Assembly: GCA_021604805.1 (NCBI GenBank) | Contig: BQJR01000005.1 | Coordinates: 124,001 to 188,000, forward strand | From: Planctomycetota bacterium | GTDB lineage: Bacteria > Planctomycetota > B15-G4 | Direction: 5' to 3' | Length of the DNA: 64,000 nt | Part shown: positions 55,107 to 64,000 of the stretch, piece by piece | How the letters are laid out: each line of letters opens with the position of its first letter | Numbering within the stretch: position 1 is the first letter of the stretch | The notes under the pieces: generated by a model | The model's input: the letters and a program-made list of their open reading frames with translations, nothing else | Database searches by the model: none | Told to the model about the DNA's origin: nothing | Position numbers and translations under genes: made by a program

Positions 55107-57527
55107 TCAGCGCAGCGGGCGGCCTTCGAGTGGGTCGTCCACCGGGGCATCGGGCACGAGTTCGTAGCGCGACACGGTGCCGGTCAGGTCGAGGGCGCGT
55201 TGCGCGAGGATCTCCACGCCTTCGGTCTCGCCCGACACGTAGAGCACGAGGGTGGTCGGGCCCAGCGGGACGTCGTCGAAACGCCAGCGCCCCGACGCGT
55301 CGGGGCGCTGACAACGATCACTCTCGCCGAGCCATTCGGCGCGCCATTCGGACACCGGCGCGCCGAGCAGCGCCACCGCCACGCGCTCGCGTTGCCGTGG
55401 ATCGATGCCGCGCACCATGCCTTCCACGCTCACGCGTCGCGGAACGCGCAAGATCTGCGGCGCGAGTTCGCCACGCAGCGGCGCGCGCACCCAGAAGTCG
55501 CTGCGCGCCAGCGGCTCGGGCACGGGCCAGCGCTCGAGTCGCAGCTCCACCATGCTCTCGGCGCCGCGCGGCAAGGGAATCGAGAAGTGCAGGTCTTCGA
55601 GCTCGCGCTCGGGGCCTTCGAAGCTGTCGCGCAAGGTGAGCGTGGTGCCGTCGAAGCCGTAGAAGTGTGAGGTCTCGAGCACGCCCGCGCGACCGGGCGG
55701 CCAATCTCGCACGACCACCGGGAGCATCACGGGCGCCTCGCGTTCGAGTGCCAAGCGCAGCTCGCCGCTGTCGAGCCAAGCATCGCGCAAGATCGGGCCC
55801 ACCAGGCTGCGCACGAGCAAGCCTCGTTCGTCGCTCTGTTCGGCGAGCACCGCGAGTTGGTGACCGGGCGCCGAGGCCAGGCGTGTCTCGAAGCGGCCGT
55901 TGGCGTCGCTGCGCAACTCGCCGAGCAACTCGTAGGACTCGGGCAAGGGTTCGTGCAGACGCACCACGCCGCGTTCCTCGGGCGGCGCCGACCAGATGCG
56001 CACGCTCGCGCCGACCACTGCGCGCTCTTCGCCGGCCACGACGCGACCGCGCAACACGCCGGCGCTGCTGCGCGGACGCAAGAGCAGCTCGCCGCGCGCG
56101 TCGGGGATGCCGGCGAGCAACTCGAGTTCCCAGGGTTCGTAGGCCGGCGCATCGATGCTCAGGCGCAAGCGACCGGCTTGCGCTTCCCACGGTGCGCGCA
56201 GGCTGAAAGCGCCCGAGCCGTCGGAGGGGGCGGCGTCGAGCTCGCTCCAGCTGCCGTCGTCTTCGAGCAGCTCGGCGCGCACGGCGGCGCCTTGCACCAC
56301 GCGACCGTCGAGTTCATCGCGCAGGCGTCCGGTGAAGCGTCGGCGTCGACCGAGTTCGAGCAACACGCGCGAGGTCCCCGCTGGGACTTCGAGCCAACCC
56401 TCTTCATTGGGACGCAGCGGTTGCGCGTCGGCGCGGGCGGTGAGCCATTCCCAACCGCCGTCGCGCGGGCGCAAAGCCAGCGCCCCAGCGTGACGCACGA
56501 GTTGCAGCTGACCGCGCGCGTCGCTCGACGCGCGACGTTCGGCGCTGCGCAGGCGGCCGGGGCCGTCGTCGATCTCGAGCTCCACACCGACCAAAGCGCT
56601 GCCCGAGGGGTCGCGCACTTGCACGAGCAGTGGCGCCTGCGCGCGCATCACGAGCGGCGGCAACTCGCCGTCGATCGGTGGCAGGTTCACGTGCAGCAGG
56701 GGCGACGCGAGGGTGCTGCCGCGCACGGCGAGCACGAGTTCGCTGTGGTCTTCGCTGGGCAGGCGCGGCACGAGGAAGCGCCCGTCGACGCCGGTGCGGA
56801 ACACTTGCAGTGTGCGACGACGCTGATGACTCAGCAGGCGCGGGCCTTCGGCGTGGCCGTCGTCGAGCAAGGTCGGACGCGGCGGCCACCACTGCCAAGC
56901 CACGATCTCGGCGGCGAGCGGCGTGCCCAAGGGATCCTCCACGCGACCGACCCACGCGGCCTCGGGCGTGAGCCGCAACACGTGCTCGCGCTGCAAGTCG
57001 GCGCGCGACACGGAGAGCGCGGCTTCGCCCCAACCTTCTGCGGACGCGTACAGATCCCAGGTGTGATCGCTCGCGGGCGGCACCCAACTCACGCGCCCCG
57101 CGCGCGACGCGAGCAACTCGTGCGGCGCGCCCCCCGCGCTCGACTGCACGCTCACGCGCGCGCCGGGCACCACCGCGTCGTCGGGCCAACGCAACACGCG
57201 CAGCCGCAGCGGGACGGCGGGCGTGCGCGCGGCGTCGGTGCTGCGCGCGGCGCTGCCCTCGCGCGCGAGCGAACCGTCGCCTTCGTGCTCGACGCGCGCA
57301 GCACCGGGCGCGCCCGCAGCTCCGTCGCGCTCAGCGAGCGACGCATCGGACGAGTGGGCTCGCGCAGCGCTGTCGCCTGAGCCGGCGCCACCATGATCGA
57401 GCTGGACCGCGGCACCGTTTCCATGCGCGACACCGCGCGGCTCCAGCGCCGTGAGTTCGATCACCCCCCAGGTGGCCAGCGCGACGGCGAGCGCCAGCGC
57501 GGCCCAACGAATGCGCGTGTCATGCAT
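55107..57527 (-). CDS. large exported protein with carboxypeptidase-regulatory-like repeats
   Basis: An 806-residue protein with an N-terminal membrane anchor (WAALALAVALATWGVIEL), a low-complexity stalk, then a series of beta-sandwich repeats. Repeats contain GRVEDPLGTPLAAEIVAW, GRLRDELDGRVVQGAAVRAEL and GRVVAGEERAVVGASVRIW. Each starts with a G-R-V/L x D x x G pattern as in CarboxypepD_reg-like domains. Probably a surface or periplasmic structural protein. It lies between hutH (31 bp) and hutU (134 bp) on the same strand, which is an odd place for it. Confidence 0.68.
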   Translation of the reverse strand: MHDTRIRWAALALAVALATWGVIELTALEPRGVAHGNGAAVQLDHGGAGSGDSAARAHSSDASLAERDGAAGAPGAARVEHEGDGSLAREGSAARSTDAARTPAVPLRLRVLRWPDDAVVPGARVSVQSSAGGAPHELLASRAGRVSWVPPASDHTWDLYASAEGWGEAALSVSRADLQREHVLRLTPEAAWVGRVEDPLGTPLAAEIVAWQWWPPRPTLLDDGHAEGPRLLSHQRRRTLQVFRTGVDGRFLVPRLPSEDHSELVLAVRGSTLASPLLHVNLPPIDGELPPLVMRAQAPLLVQVRDPSGSALVGVELEIDDGPGRLRSAERRASSDARGQLQLVRHAGALALRPRDGGWEWLTARADAQPLRPNEEGWLEVPAGTSRVLLELGRRRRFTGRLRDELDGRVVQGAAVRAELLEDDGSWSELDAAPSDGSGAFSLRAPWEAQAGRLRLSIDAPAYEPWELELLAGIPDARGELLLRPRSSAGVLRGRVVAGEERAVVGASVRIWSAPPEERGVVRLHEPLPESYELLGELRSDANGRFETRLASAPGHQLAVLAEQSDERGLLVRSLVGPILRDAWLDSGELRLALEREAPVMLPVVVRDWPPGRAGVLETSHFYGFDGTTLTLRDSFEGPERELEDLHFSIPLPRGAESMVELRLERWPVPEPLARSDFWVRAPLRGELAPQILRVPRRVSVEGMVRGIDPRQRERVAVALLGAPVSEWRAEWLGESDRCQRPDASGRWRFDDVPLGPTTLVLYVSGETEGVEILAQRALDLTGTVSRYELVPDAPVDDPLEGRPLR

Positions 57528-57558
57528 GCGTGCAGGCTCGGCGGCCCGCGGCGAATCG

Positions 57559-59088
57559 TCAAGCGCTGAAGTCGTCGCTCAGACCGGCGGCGGCTTGCAA
57601 GCGCCCCGAAGCGAGCAGTTCGGCGACCGCCTCGATGTCGGGCGCCGGCTCACGGTCGTTCGTCCACGGTGGCACGTGCTCCGCGAGCAGATCCAGCGCG
57701 CCTTGCAGCGCGGCGTTCGGACGCAGCTCGGTTTCGAAAGCCATCGCGTGGAAAGCCGTCATCACCTCGATGGCCAACACGTGGCGCGTGTTCTGCACGA
57801 TCATCGCAGCATGTCGCGCCGCCGACGTGGCCATCGACACGTGGTCTTCCTTGCCAGCCGAGGTCGGGATCGAGTCCACCGAGCCGGGATGCGCGAGCAC
57901 CTTGTTCTCCGACACCAACGCCGCCGCGGTCACGTGCGCGATCATCAAGCCGCTCTGCACGCCACTCTCGGGCGCCAAGAACGCGGGCAACCCCGACAGA
58001 TCCGGGTTCACCAGCAGTTCCACGCGACGCTCGGAGATGTTCGCCAGCTCGGCCGTCGCGATCTTGAGGAAGTCGGCGGCCATGGCCACCGGTTCGGCGT
58101 GGAAGTTGCCGCCGGAGAGGATGTCGCCGTTGTCGAACACGAGCGGGTTGTCGGTGACGGCGTTCGCCTCGCGCAACACGACCCGCGACACATGATCGAT
58201 CGCGTCGAGCGCGGCGCCATGCACTTGCGGCACGCAGCGCAAGCAGTAGTTGTCCTGCACGCGATCGCAGTCCTTGTGCGACGCCACGATCGCAGAGCCC
58301 TCGAGCAGGCCGCGCATGCGAGCGGCCACGCGCTGCTGACCGAGTTGCCCGCGCGCGTCGTGGATGCGCGCGTCGAAGGCCGTGGGCGTTCCCTTGTAGG
58401 CCTCGAGCGTGAGCGCGGCGGCCAGGTCGGCCCCCATGGCCAAGCGACGCGCTTCGACCAGCGCCGAGGCCAAGATCGCCGTCGACACCTGCGTGCCGTT
58501 GATCAGCGCGAGGCCTTCCTTGCTCTGCAAGCGCATGGCGCTCAGCCCGGCATCGCTCAGGGCCTCGCTGCCGCTGACCTGTTCGCGGCCCTTCCAAGCC
58601 TTGCCTTCGCCCACGAGCAGCAGGGCCATGTGCGCCAGCGGCGCGAGGTCGCCCGAGGCGCCCACCGAACCCTGGCAAGGCAGCACCGGCACGATCCCGG
58701 CGTTGAACATCGCCACGGCGTGATCGAGCAAACTCGTGCGAACACCCGAGAGCCCGTGCGCCATGTTCGCGATGCGCAGCGCGAAGGCCAGCTGGCTGAC
58801 CGCGTGGCTGAGCGGCTCCCCCACCCCGGCGGCGTGACTGCGCAGCAAGTTGATCTGCAGCTCACGCAGCTGATCGGGTTGGACCTGGACCTTGGCCAGC
58901 TTCCCGAAGCCCGTGTTGATGCCGTAGACGACGCGGCCGTCGCGCTCCACCTGTTCCACATGCTCACGGCTCGCCTGCACCCGGCGGCGGGCCTCCTCGT
59001 TCACCTCCAGACGGGGCGGACGGGATTCCAGCAGCAGCTCTAGATCGCGGAGCCCGAAGGCCTGTCCGCCCAACTCGAGGATCGACAT
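57559..59088 (-). CDS. hutH: histidine ammonia-lyase
   Basis: A 509-residue HAL that removes ammonia from histidine to give urocanate. The MIO-forming triad Ala144-Ser145-Gly146 is in GSVGASGDLAPLAH, and the Tyr of VYGINTGFGKL (about Tyr55) is present. Also visible are LINGTQVSTAI and DSIPTSAGKEDHVSM. The ATG at 59088 is chosen; the longer frame lacks family sequence. A TACATC hexamer 8 nt upstream suggests a leaderless transcript. Confidence 0.97.
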   Translation of the reverse strand: MSILELGGQAFGLRDLELLLESRPPRLEVNEEARRRVQASREHVEQVERDGRVVYGINTGFGKLAKVQVQPDQLRELQINLLRSHAAGVGEPLSHAVSQLAFALRIANMAHGLSGVRTSLLDHAVAMFNAGIVPVLPCQGSVGASGDLAPLAHMALLLVGEGKAWKGREQVSGSEALSDAGLSAMRLQSKEGLALINGTQVSTAILASALVEARRLAMGADLAAALTLEAYKGTPTAFDARIHDARGQLGQQRVAARMRGLLEGSAIVASHKDCDRVQDNYCLRCVPQVHGAALDAIDHVSRVVLREANAVTDNPLVFDNGDILSGGNFHAEPVAMAADFLKIATAELANISERRVELLVNPDLSGLPAFLAPESGVQSGLMIAHVTAAALVSENKVLAHPGSVDSIPTSAGKEDHVSMATSAARHAAMIVQNTRHVLAIEVMTAFHAMAFETELRPNAALQGALDLLAEHVPPWTNDREPAPDIEAVAELLASGRLQAAAGLSDDFSA

Positions 59089-59096
59089 GGCAGCAA

Positions 59097-59102
59097 GATG
59101 TA
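59097..59102 (-). promoter_or_regulatory. candidate -10 hexamer TACATC, 8 nt before the hutH start
   Basis: TACATC on the minus strand with an 8-nt gap to the ATG; no SD sequence. It is the weakest -10 match of the seven leaderless candidates. Confidence 0.3.
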
Positions 59103-59161
59103 GGCAACCACCGGGCAAGCGTCAACGGCCGCGGCTTGCGCGGGCCCCTGGCAGCGGGATC

Positions 59162-61915
59162 ATGGCCCGCATGCCCGCCCCCCAGCTTTCCGTTTCGAGC
59201 GCCTTGCGCGCGCTGCCACTGCTGCTCGGATTCGCCCTGATGCTCGCGAGCGCCCCCGCCTCCGCGCTGCGCTGGGATCCGCACGAAAGTGAGCGGCTGC
59301 CCTCACCCGGCGCGCCGCCGCGCTTCGCACAAGAAGTGGTGTTCTCGGACTTCGACCTCGCGGGCTGGAAACACCTCGGCCAGTTGGAGCTCGAGTCGAG
59401 CGCACTCGACATGGGCAACACCGACGACCTCTTCGATCGCAACATGGGCACGCAGGCACGCGTGGCCAGCGAGAACCCGGCGCGCTTCGTGGTGCGCTTC
59501 GCGTCGCCGCGCGTGGTGCGTCGGGTGGTGCTCGCGCCCGGCACGCCCGACTCCTACGCCGTGAGTCTCGCGGTGGTGAAGGCCGACGGCGGGCGCTTCG
59601 CAGCCGGCGAACTCGTGGTGAGTGATGCCGACGCCGTGTTCCGTCTGCGCGACGTGCCCGTGCGTTCCTTCGAGCTCACCGTGGAACGTCTCGAGCGCGA
59701 CGACTACGTGCACGTGGCCGAGATCCGCGTGAACGGGAAGCAGACCATCAGCGCGCTCGAGCTCGACGACCTGCCTACCACCTTGCCCGAAGGCGGCAGC
59801 TTCCCCGTGCGCATCAGCGGCCGCGATGACTTCGGCGGACGCCCCGACCTCACGCCGATCGCGCGCCTCGTGGTGAACCCCGCGCGCGCCGTGGCCTTGC
59901 TCGACAACCGACGCGCCGTCACGCGTGTGGGCGGGCCGCTGAGCCTGTCAGCACGCTTGGGTCAGCTGCAGGGCCCCATGCAACCCTTGCTCGTGCAGCC
60001 ACTCGCGGGCGCGCCGCAAGCGCCGATCACGCGCCCCGCATTCGGCTACGTGGAGCTGTCTTTCGAGGGCGAGCCGCCCTTCGAGGTCTTGCGTCGTGGG
60101 GCCGGGGAGAAGAACGCGAACTCGATCGGCATCACGCACGCGTCGCGCTTCCTCGACCAGCGCGTCGAACCAGGCGCCGCCTACCAGTACTCCGTGCGAC
60201 GCGTGGACCGCTTCGGCAACGCGCTCAGCAAGAGCAGCGCCGAGGGCCGCGCGCGCACGCACTCGCGCACGCCGGAACACACGCTCACGCCCGGTCGATT
60301 CCCCGTGCTCGTGGTGCTCTACGTGGACAGCATGAGCGCCGAAGAAGCACAGGACATCGAGCTCAGCATCGAGGCCGCGCGCCTGTTCCTCTACCGACAC
60401 AGCGGCGGCGGCATGATCCTCGAGCCACAACTGTTGCGCTTGAGTGGGCCGACGCCGTCCACCGCGGGTCCGAGCATGGAGGGCGTCGAAGCCGACCTGC
60501 GCCGCCGCGGCCTGCGCGACGACGCCTTCGGCGCGGTCTTCGCCGTGTCGAACGACATCGAAGGGAGCTTCGGCAACTTCCCGATCTTGGGACGCGCCGG
60601 CGGCGCCATGGGCCGCAGCGCCGACGTCGTCACCCCCGACGGACCACTGGGCCCCGACCCGCGCTTCGCCTGGGTCTTCGTGCACGAACTCTGGCACGCA
60701 GTCGTGGAGCGCGCCGCCTTGGCCGCCAACATCCAGGGCGTGCCCAGCGCACACTTCGCCGACGACTTCGCGCGCGGCCTGCTCGGCGCCGCGCACGCCA
60801 AGCCCTTCGATGCCGGCGACGCCTGGGACGGCCAGGCGGCCTTGCTCGCCGACGTGGACTTCTGGAGCAAGCTCGGCGCGCCCTACCGTCTGCCGCTGGC
60901 CACGCTCGACACCGATGGCGACGGCTTGCCCGACGACGACGCGCGCCTCCCCATGGATGAACGCCGCTTCGGCAGCGACCCGCAACGCGCCGACAGCGAC
61001 GGCGACGGCCTCGACGACTGGGCCGAGCTCGCCGCCGGGCTCTACTCGCCGAGTCATCCGCAGCGCCCCGACACCGACGGCGACGGCCTCCCCGATGGCA
61101 ACGACGCCTGGCCGCTGGCGAACTTCCGCGGCGAGATCGTGCATGGCGAGCTGCCCGCGCTGCTCGCCGCCGGGCCCGACCCCGCGCGTCCTGACCTCGA
61201 GCTGCTGGCGAGTTGGACGGCCGAAGCGCTGCTGCTGCGGCTCGTCGCGCCCGCGCCCGCCGACGTGTTCCTCGAGATCGACGGCTCGGGCGAGCTCGGC
61301 CGCTGGGAGAGCGACGCGCGCGTGGCTGACACCCAGTCCGCCGACGTGTGGGCCGGCAGCACGAAGCTCGCCTTGCGCGCCACGCACGATCCGCGCGGCG
61401 TGTTCGTCGGGTCGCGCGAGCTGCCCGAGGCCTCGCTCACGGCCACGCTCGCCGACGACGGCCGTTGGCATCTCGACCTGCGCCTGCCCCGAGAACTCGG
61501 CCCGGGCGCGCGCGATGTGCTCACGCCCGAAAGCGCCGAGCGCACCCAGGGCCTGCGCCTGCGCGCAGGACAACGCCTGGGCTTCACGCTCTCCGCGCGT
61601 CCTCCGCGCATCGAAGAGTCAGACCCCTTCGACGCGCACCCGCAAGGCGAACCGTGGACGGGCCTGTTCGAGACGCACCGTTTCTACGACGCGATCTTGC
61701 TCCCGCCAGCCGCGCCCGAAGCGGCCTCCGAGCCCGACGCCGACACCGAGCCCGAGATCGACGCGGCCGCGGACGACACGCCGGCCACCGAAGACACCGA
61801 GCCCGCGAGCGACACGACTCCGGGGGTCGACACGCCCGCCGGCGAAATCAGCGAGCCCGCCGAGGGCGCCCAGCCCGACAACGCCGAGGGCACCCTGCCG
61901 ACGGGCGGGGCCTGA
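59162..61915 (+). CDS. exported calcium-binding metalloprotease-like protein
   Basis: A 917-residue protein with a signal peptide (LPLLLGFALMLASAPASA). A discoidin-like N-terminal region is followed by a middle domain with FVHELWHAVVE, an HExxH-type zinc motif (HELWH). Three calcium-type thrombospondin-3/dockerin-like repeats follow: DTDGDGLPDDD, DSDGDGLDDWAE and DTDGDGLPDGND. The C-terminal 100 residues are Pro/Glu/Thr-rich. The proteolytic role is inferred from HExxH alone; a third zinc ligand is not obvious. The start is ATG 59162, or 59171 in the same frame. Confidence 0.65.
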   Translation: MARMPAPQLSVSSALRALPLLLGFALMLASAPASALRWDPHESERLPSPGAPPRFAQEVVFSDFDLAGWKHLGQLELESSALDMGNTDDLFDRNMGTQARVASENPARFVVRFASPRVVRRVVLAPGTPDSYAVSLAVVKADGGRFAAGELVVSDADAVFRLRDVPVRSFELTVERLERDDYVHVAEIRVNGKQTISALELDDLPTTLPEGGSFPVRISGRDDFGGRPDLTPIARLVVNPARAVALLDNRRAVTRVGGPLSLSARLGQLQGPMQPLLVQPLAGAPQAPITRPAFGYVELSFEGEPPFEVLRRGAGEKNANSIGITHASRFLDQRVEPGAAYQYSVRRVDRFGNALSKSSAEGRARTHSRTPEHTLTPGRFPVLVVLYVDSMSAEEAQDIELSIEAARLFLYRHSGGGMILEPQLLRLSGPTPSTAGPSMEGVEADLRRRGLRDDAFGAVFAVSNDIEGSFGNFPILGRAGGAMGRSADVVTPDGPLGPDPRFAWVFVHELWHAVVERAALAANIQGVPSAHFADDFARGLLGAAHAKPFDAGDAWDGQAALLADVDFWSKLGAPYRLPLATLDTDGDGLPDDDARLPMDERRFGSDPQRADSDGDGLDDWAELAAGLYSPSHPQRPDTDGDGLPDGNDAWPLANFRGEIVHGELPALLAAGPDPARPDLELLASWTAEALLLRLVAPAPADVFLEIDGSGELGRWESDARVADTQSADVWAGSTKLALRATHDPRGVFVGSRELPEASLTATLADDGRWHLDLRLPRELGPGARDVLTPESAERTQGLRLRAGQRLGFTLSARPPRIEESDPFDAHPQGEPWTGLFETHRFYDAILLPPAAPEAASEPDADTEPEIDAAADDTPATEDTEPASDTTPGVDTPAGEISEPAEGAQPDNAEGTLPTGGA

Positions 61916-61945
61916 GCTGTTGCGCCACGCGCGAGCCGCGAGGGC

Positions 61946-62578
61946 TCAGCGAATCGTGTAGTCGTAGTCCTCGTCGCCCGGCTGCGGGGCGCGGTTGCGC
62001 TCAGGCGCCGCGAGTTCGGCCGGCGGCGGCGGGAGATCCGGCTCACGCAGGCTCTCGATGTCCACGTCGTCGCCCGAGGGGTCGAACTGGAAGATGCCGG
62101 CGACGAAGTCGAGCACCTCGCCCAGTCGCAACTCGAGGTCGATGCCCACGAGCAACATGGCCGTGCCGCGCAGGGTGAGCAGGTCGAGCGTGAGGTTGCC
62201 CGACTCGTCGGCACCTTGGAACACGCCGCCTTCGCCCTCTTGGTCGAAGCGCCAGCCGTAGTCGCCGCTCAAGCGCGGGATGCGCTTGGTGGTCTCGTCG
62301 TGGTAACCCACGACCAAGCCCCACGAGAACACCGACTCGGTCCACGGGCTCACCGCGCGGTTGTGCAGGCCCCACGCGAAGCAGTTCTGCTCGAACACGA
62401 TGCCCGCTTGGATCAAGCGCGTGACTTCACCCTTCACACCGATGCCGGGGCCGGCCATCACGTGCACCCGCAAGATGTCGACGAGGTCGGCGCTGCGGTT
62501 CACACCGTAGTTGCGGCCGCTTGCGCAGCCGGGGCCCACGAGGAGCAGGGCGAAAAGGCAGGCTGACAGGATTCTCAT
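61946..62578 (-). CDS. lipoprotein, function unknown
   Basis: A 210-residue predicted lipoprotein with lipobox LLLVGPGCASG. The chain looks like a secreted beta-rich protein: repeated GPGIGVKGEV, WGLVVGYHD, GTAMLLVGIDLELRLGEVLDFVAGI. It ends in an acidic tail (QPGDEDYDYTIR). No family named. Convergent with the calcium-binding protein gene (30 bp apart). Confidence 0.65.
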   Translation of the reverse strand: MRILSACLFALLLVGPGCASGRNYGVNRSADLVDILRVHVMAGPGIGVKGEVTRLIQAGIVFEQNCFAWGLHNRAVSPWTESVFSWGLVVGYHDETTKRIPRLSGDYGWRFDQEGEGGVFQGADESGNLTLDLLTLRGTAMLLVGIDLELRLGEVLDFVAGIFQFDPSGDDVDIESLREPDLPPPPAELAAPERNRAPQPGDEDYDYTIR

Positions 62579-63048
62579 GGCTCGTTCCGGCGGAAGTCCT
62601 AGGTGACACCCCTTCTTATCAAGCGCTCGGGGTCGAACCAACTGCGCTGCGCGAAGCCACGCCACTCGCTCGCCGACTCGGTCGCGCGGTGGCTCAGCAC
62701 GCGGTCGCGTGTTCGCTCACCGCGCGCCCGACTTCCGAGCGCGCGCCAGGTCGCGCCGCTGCACGCTGCAGCCCGCTCGAAACGAGCGTCGCGCCAGGTG
62801 GAGCACGCACTCGATCACCACCCAGAACCAAGCCCGCGAGGCTCCGAAACCTGGGTTTGCACGACCGCCGAGCCGCCCATCGGCGCCCTCTGGCGGCCCG
62901 TCGGCTCGGAAAATGCCCCGAAAGACCCTCTGAGTGCCCTTTTTCCGCGCATTTCTGGCGGGAATGGCCTAGGTCGGCCGGTATTCTGGCGCCCTGTCAA
63001 TGAACCGGCCGCCCCCTGCGGTCCGGCCCGAAACCGGTGGAGAGCAAG
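62579..63048. other. 470-bp intergenic region upstream of the histone-like gene
   Basis: No convincing gene. It contains two copies of TTCTGGCG (62953-62960 and 62984-62991), a TATTCT hexamer at 62982-62987 that may be a -10 for the histone-like gene (leader of about 55 nt), and the palindrome CCTAGG. Short frames on both strands have no family match. Confidence 0.6.
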
Positions 63049-63231
63049 ATGTCCGAAAAAGAGAGCGTGGTCATCGGCAGCAAGGTCAAGGCCCTGATCA
63101 AGAGCAAGGGGCTGATGTGCTCAGGTGAACTGCCTGAGGCCGTTTCCAACAAGGTGCGTGAGTTGCTGGAAGCCGCGTGCGAACGCACGGTGGCGAACAA
63201 GCGCTCCACGGTGCGCCCGCACGACCTTTAA
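63049..63231 (+). CDS. bacterial histone-fold protein
   Basis: A 60-residue basic protein: KVKALIKSKGLMCSG, then PEAVSNKVRELLEAACERTVANK, then RSTVRPHDL. This is the layout of a single histone fold: short helix 1, long helix 2, loop 2, start of helix 3. RSTVxxxDL at 52-60 matches the R-K-T-V/I-x-x-x-D motif of archaeal and Bdellovibrio (Bd0055-type) histones, in which the Arg-Asp pair clamps loop 2. GGAG precedes the ATG by 7 nt; a GTG at 63037 is a less likely start. Probably a chromosomal DNA-binding protein. A hairpin follows its stop. Confidence 0.72.
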   Translation: MSEKESVVIGSKVKALIKSKGLMCSGELPEAVSNKVRELLEAACERTVANKRSTVRPHDL

Positions 63232-63251
63232 GCACACCGAGCCTGACCGAA

Positions 63252-63289
63252 TCCGGCGGGAGCGGCCTCTTCGGGCTGCTTCCGCCGGA
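63252..63289 (+). terminator. terminator hairpin after the histone-like gene
   Basis: TCCGGCGGGAGCGGCC (63252-63267) and GGCTGCTTCCGCCGGA (63274-63289) form a 16-bp stem with two mismatches, loop TCTTCG. It ends 8 nt before the ATG of the next gene. Confidence 0.7.
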
Positions 63290-63297
63290 CGCCTTTC

Positions 63298-64000
63298 ATG
63301 ACCGAGCGCCGCTTCGAGTTCTTCGTCGAGGGCGCCGACCCGTCCCGCACAGTTCTGGTCGACGGGACCGCTGACGGCTTCCGCAGCCTCAGCCACTGGC
63401 CTGGCAACACCACGCCGGCCGCACTCAAGCGCGATCTCTCCACGGGCATCGCGCTGCACTGGGCGCAACTGAGCGACGCCGAACACGCGCGTCTGCTCGG
63501 CGACTTCAGCGTGGTGGCGAACAACCACTACGACACCGACGGCGTGCTCTCGGTGTTCGCGGTGCTGCATCCCGAACGCGCACTCGCGCACCGCGACCTG
63601 ATGCTCGCGGCCGCCGCAGCTGGCGACTTCGCGGTGTGGCGCGGCGAAGAGGCCGCCGCCATCGACCTCACGATCATGGCGAGTTCCTCGTCGCCGGATT
63701 CACCGGTACCGGGCGTGGCTGCGATGAGCAGCGATGTCGAGCGCTGGGCGGCTTGCTACGAGCACTGGCTGCGCGAGTTGCCCGCGCTGCTGTCCGATCC
63801 GCTGCAGCATCGCGAACTGATCGCCACAGAGCTCGACCGACTGCACGCACAACTCGAGCTCGTGCGTCGCGGCGAGGACCTGCAGGTGCAGCGCTTCCCC
63901 GACGAAGACCTCGCGCTGGTCACGACGCGCGCCGCGCTCGGTCCCGTGGCGCTGCACGAAGCGGTCGGCGACCTGCATCGCGTGCTCGTGGTGCACCCTG
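63298..64000 (+). CDS. uncharacterised protein (partial, C-terminus missing)
   Basis: An open frame of 234 codons from the ATG at 63298 to the window end, with no stop. It starts MTERRFEFFVEGADPSRTVL and has conserved-looking blocks LSHWPGNTTPAALKRDLSTG and VVANNHYDTDGVLSVFAVLHP. The SHWPGN motif recalls an uncharacterised family (possibly DUF6687), but I am not certain. The C-terminal part of the seen region is helical (ELDRLHAQLELVRRGED). It may depend on read-through of the hairpin before it. Confidence 0.7.
   Translation, partial: MTERRFEFFVEGADPSRTVLVDGTADGFRSLSHWPGNTTPAALKRDLSTGIALHWAQLSDAEHARLLGDFSVVANNHYDTDGVLSVFAVLHPERALAHRDLMLAAAAAGDFAVWRGEEAAAIDLTIMASSSSPDSPVPGVAAMSSDVERWAACYEHWLRELPALLSDPLQHRELIATELDRLHAQLELVRRGEDLQVQRFPDEDLALVTTRAALGPVALHEAVGDLHRVLVVHP

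Overview
The window is a high-GC, gene-dense bacterial chromosome segment of roughly two thirds G+C or more by eye. It carries mostly housekeeping and biosynthetic operons. I saw no insertion sequence, prophage, CRISPR array, tRNA or rRNA. The gene content fits a member of the Planctomycetota best: an ECF-type sigma factor paired with a membrane Ser/Thr kinase, a MauG-type cytochrome c peroxidase with an NxxxxAGLxFYAQW-like tail, many secreted proteins of unknown function, and a heme-A respiratory chain. That assignment is an inference from style, not from a marker gene.

Layout. 1-3.4 kb: a partial persulfide dioxygenase-like gene, an MscS channel, RmlC and a hotdog thioesterase. 3.5-7.9 kb: a coiled-coil membrane protein, an ECF sigma factor and a protein kinase. 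7.9-17.2 kb: an eight-gene arginine operon (argG, unknown P-loop protein, argC, argD, argF', argB, argE, argH) in which all seven junctions are 4-nt ATGA or GTGA overlaps. 17.5-23.6 kb: citrate synthase, then a cytochrome-oxidase assembly operon (cupredoxin, ctaA, a CtaB-Sco fusion, sco, DUF420). 23.9-27.4 kb: groESL, a response regulator and thiE. 27.5-30.9 kb: two tandem B12-dependent radical SAM paralogues preceded by a SelW-type selenoprotein gene with an in-frame UGA. 31-38.6 kb: ligA, queA, a zinc-finger anti-sigma-like gene, pdxS-pdxT-nth and a LON-domain gene. 38.6-45.6 kb: a membrane-fused M1 peptidase, a sulfatase-fold enzyme and a diheme peroxidase. 45.9-51.7 kb: a decoration island with methyltransferases, a ferritin-like protein, a carbamoyltransferase, DUF5989 and an SGNH hydrolase. 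51.8-62.6 kb: secreted proteins and the histidine-degradation genes hutU and hutH, separated by a large surface protein. 63.0-64.0 kb: a 60-residue histone-fold protein and a truncated unknown gene.

Most interesting points. (1) The arginine cluster looks like the Bacteroidetes-type acyl-citrulline route. Its transcarbamylase has Ala at the acetyl/succinyl discriminator position, and an uncharacterised P-loop protein sits in the operon while no argA or argJ is visible. (2) A heme O synthase is fused to a Sco copper chaperone through a CxxC-rich linker. (3) There is a selenoprotein with a recognisable SECIS-like hairpin. (4) There is a bacterial histone-like protein. (5) Several genes have a TANNNT hexamer ending 6-8 nt before the start codon, suggesting frequent leaderless transcripts.
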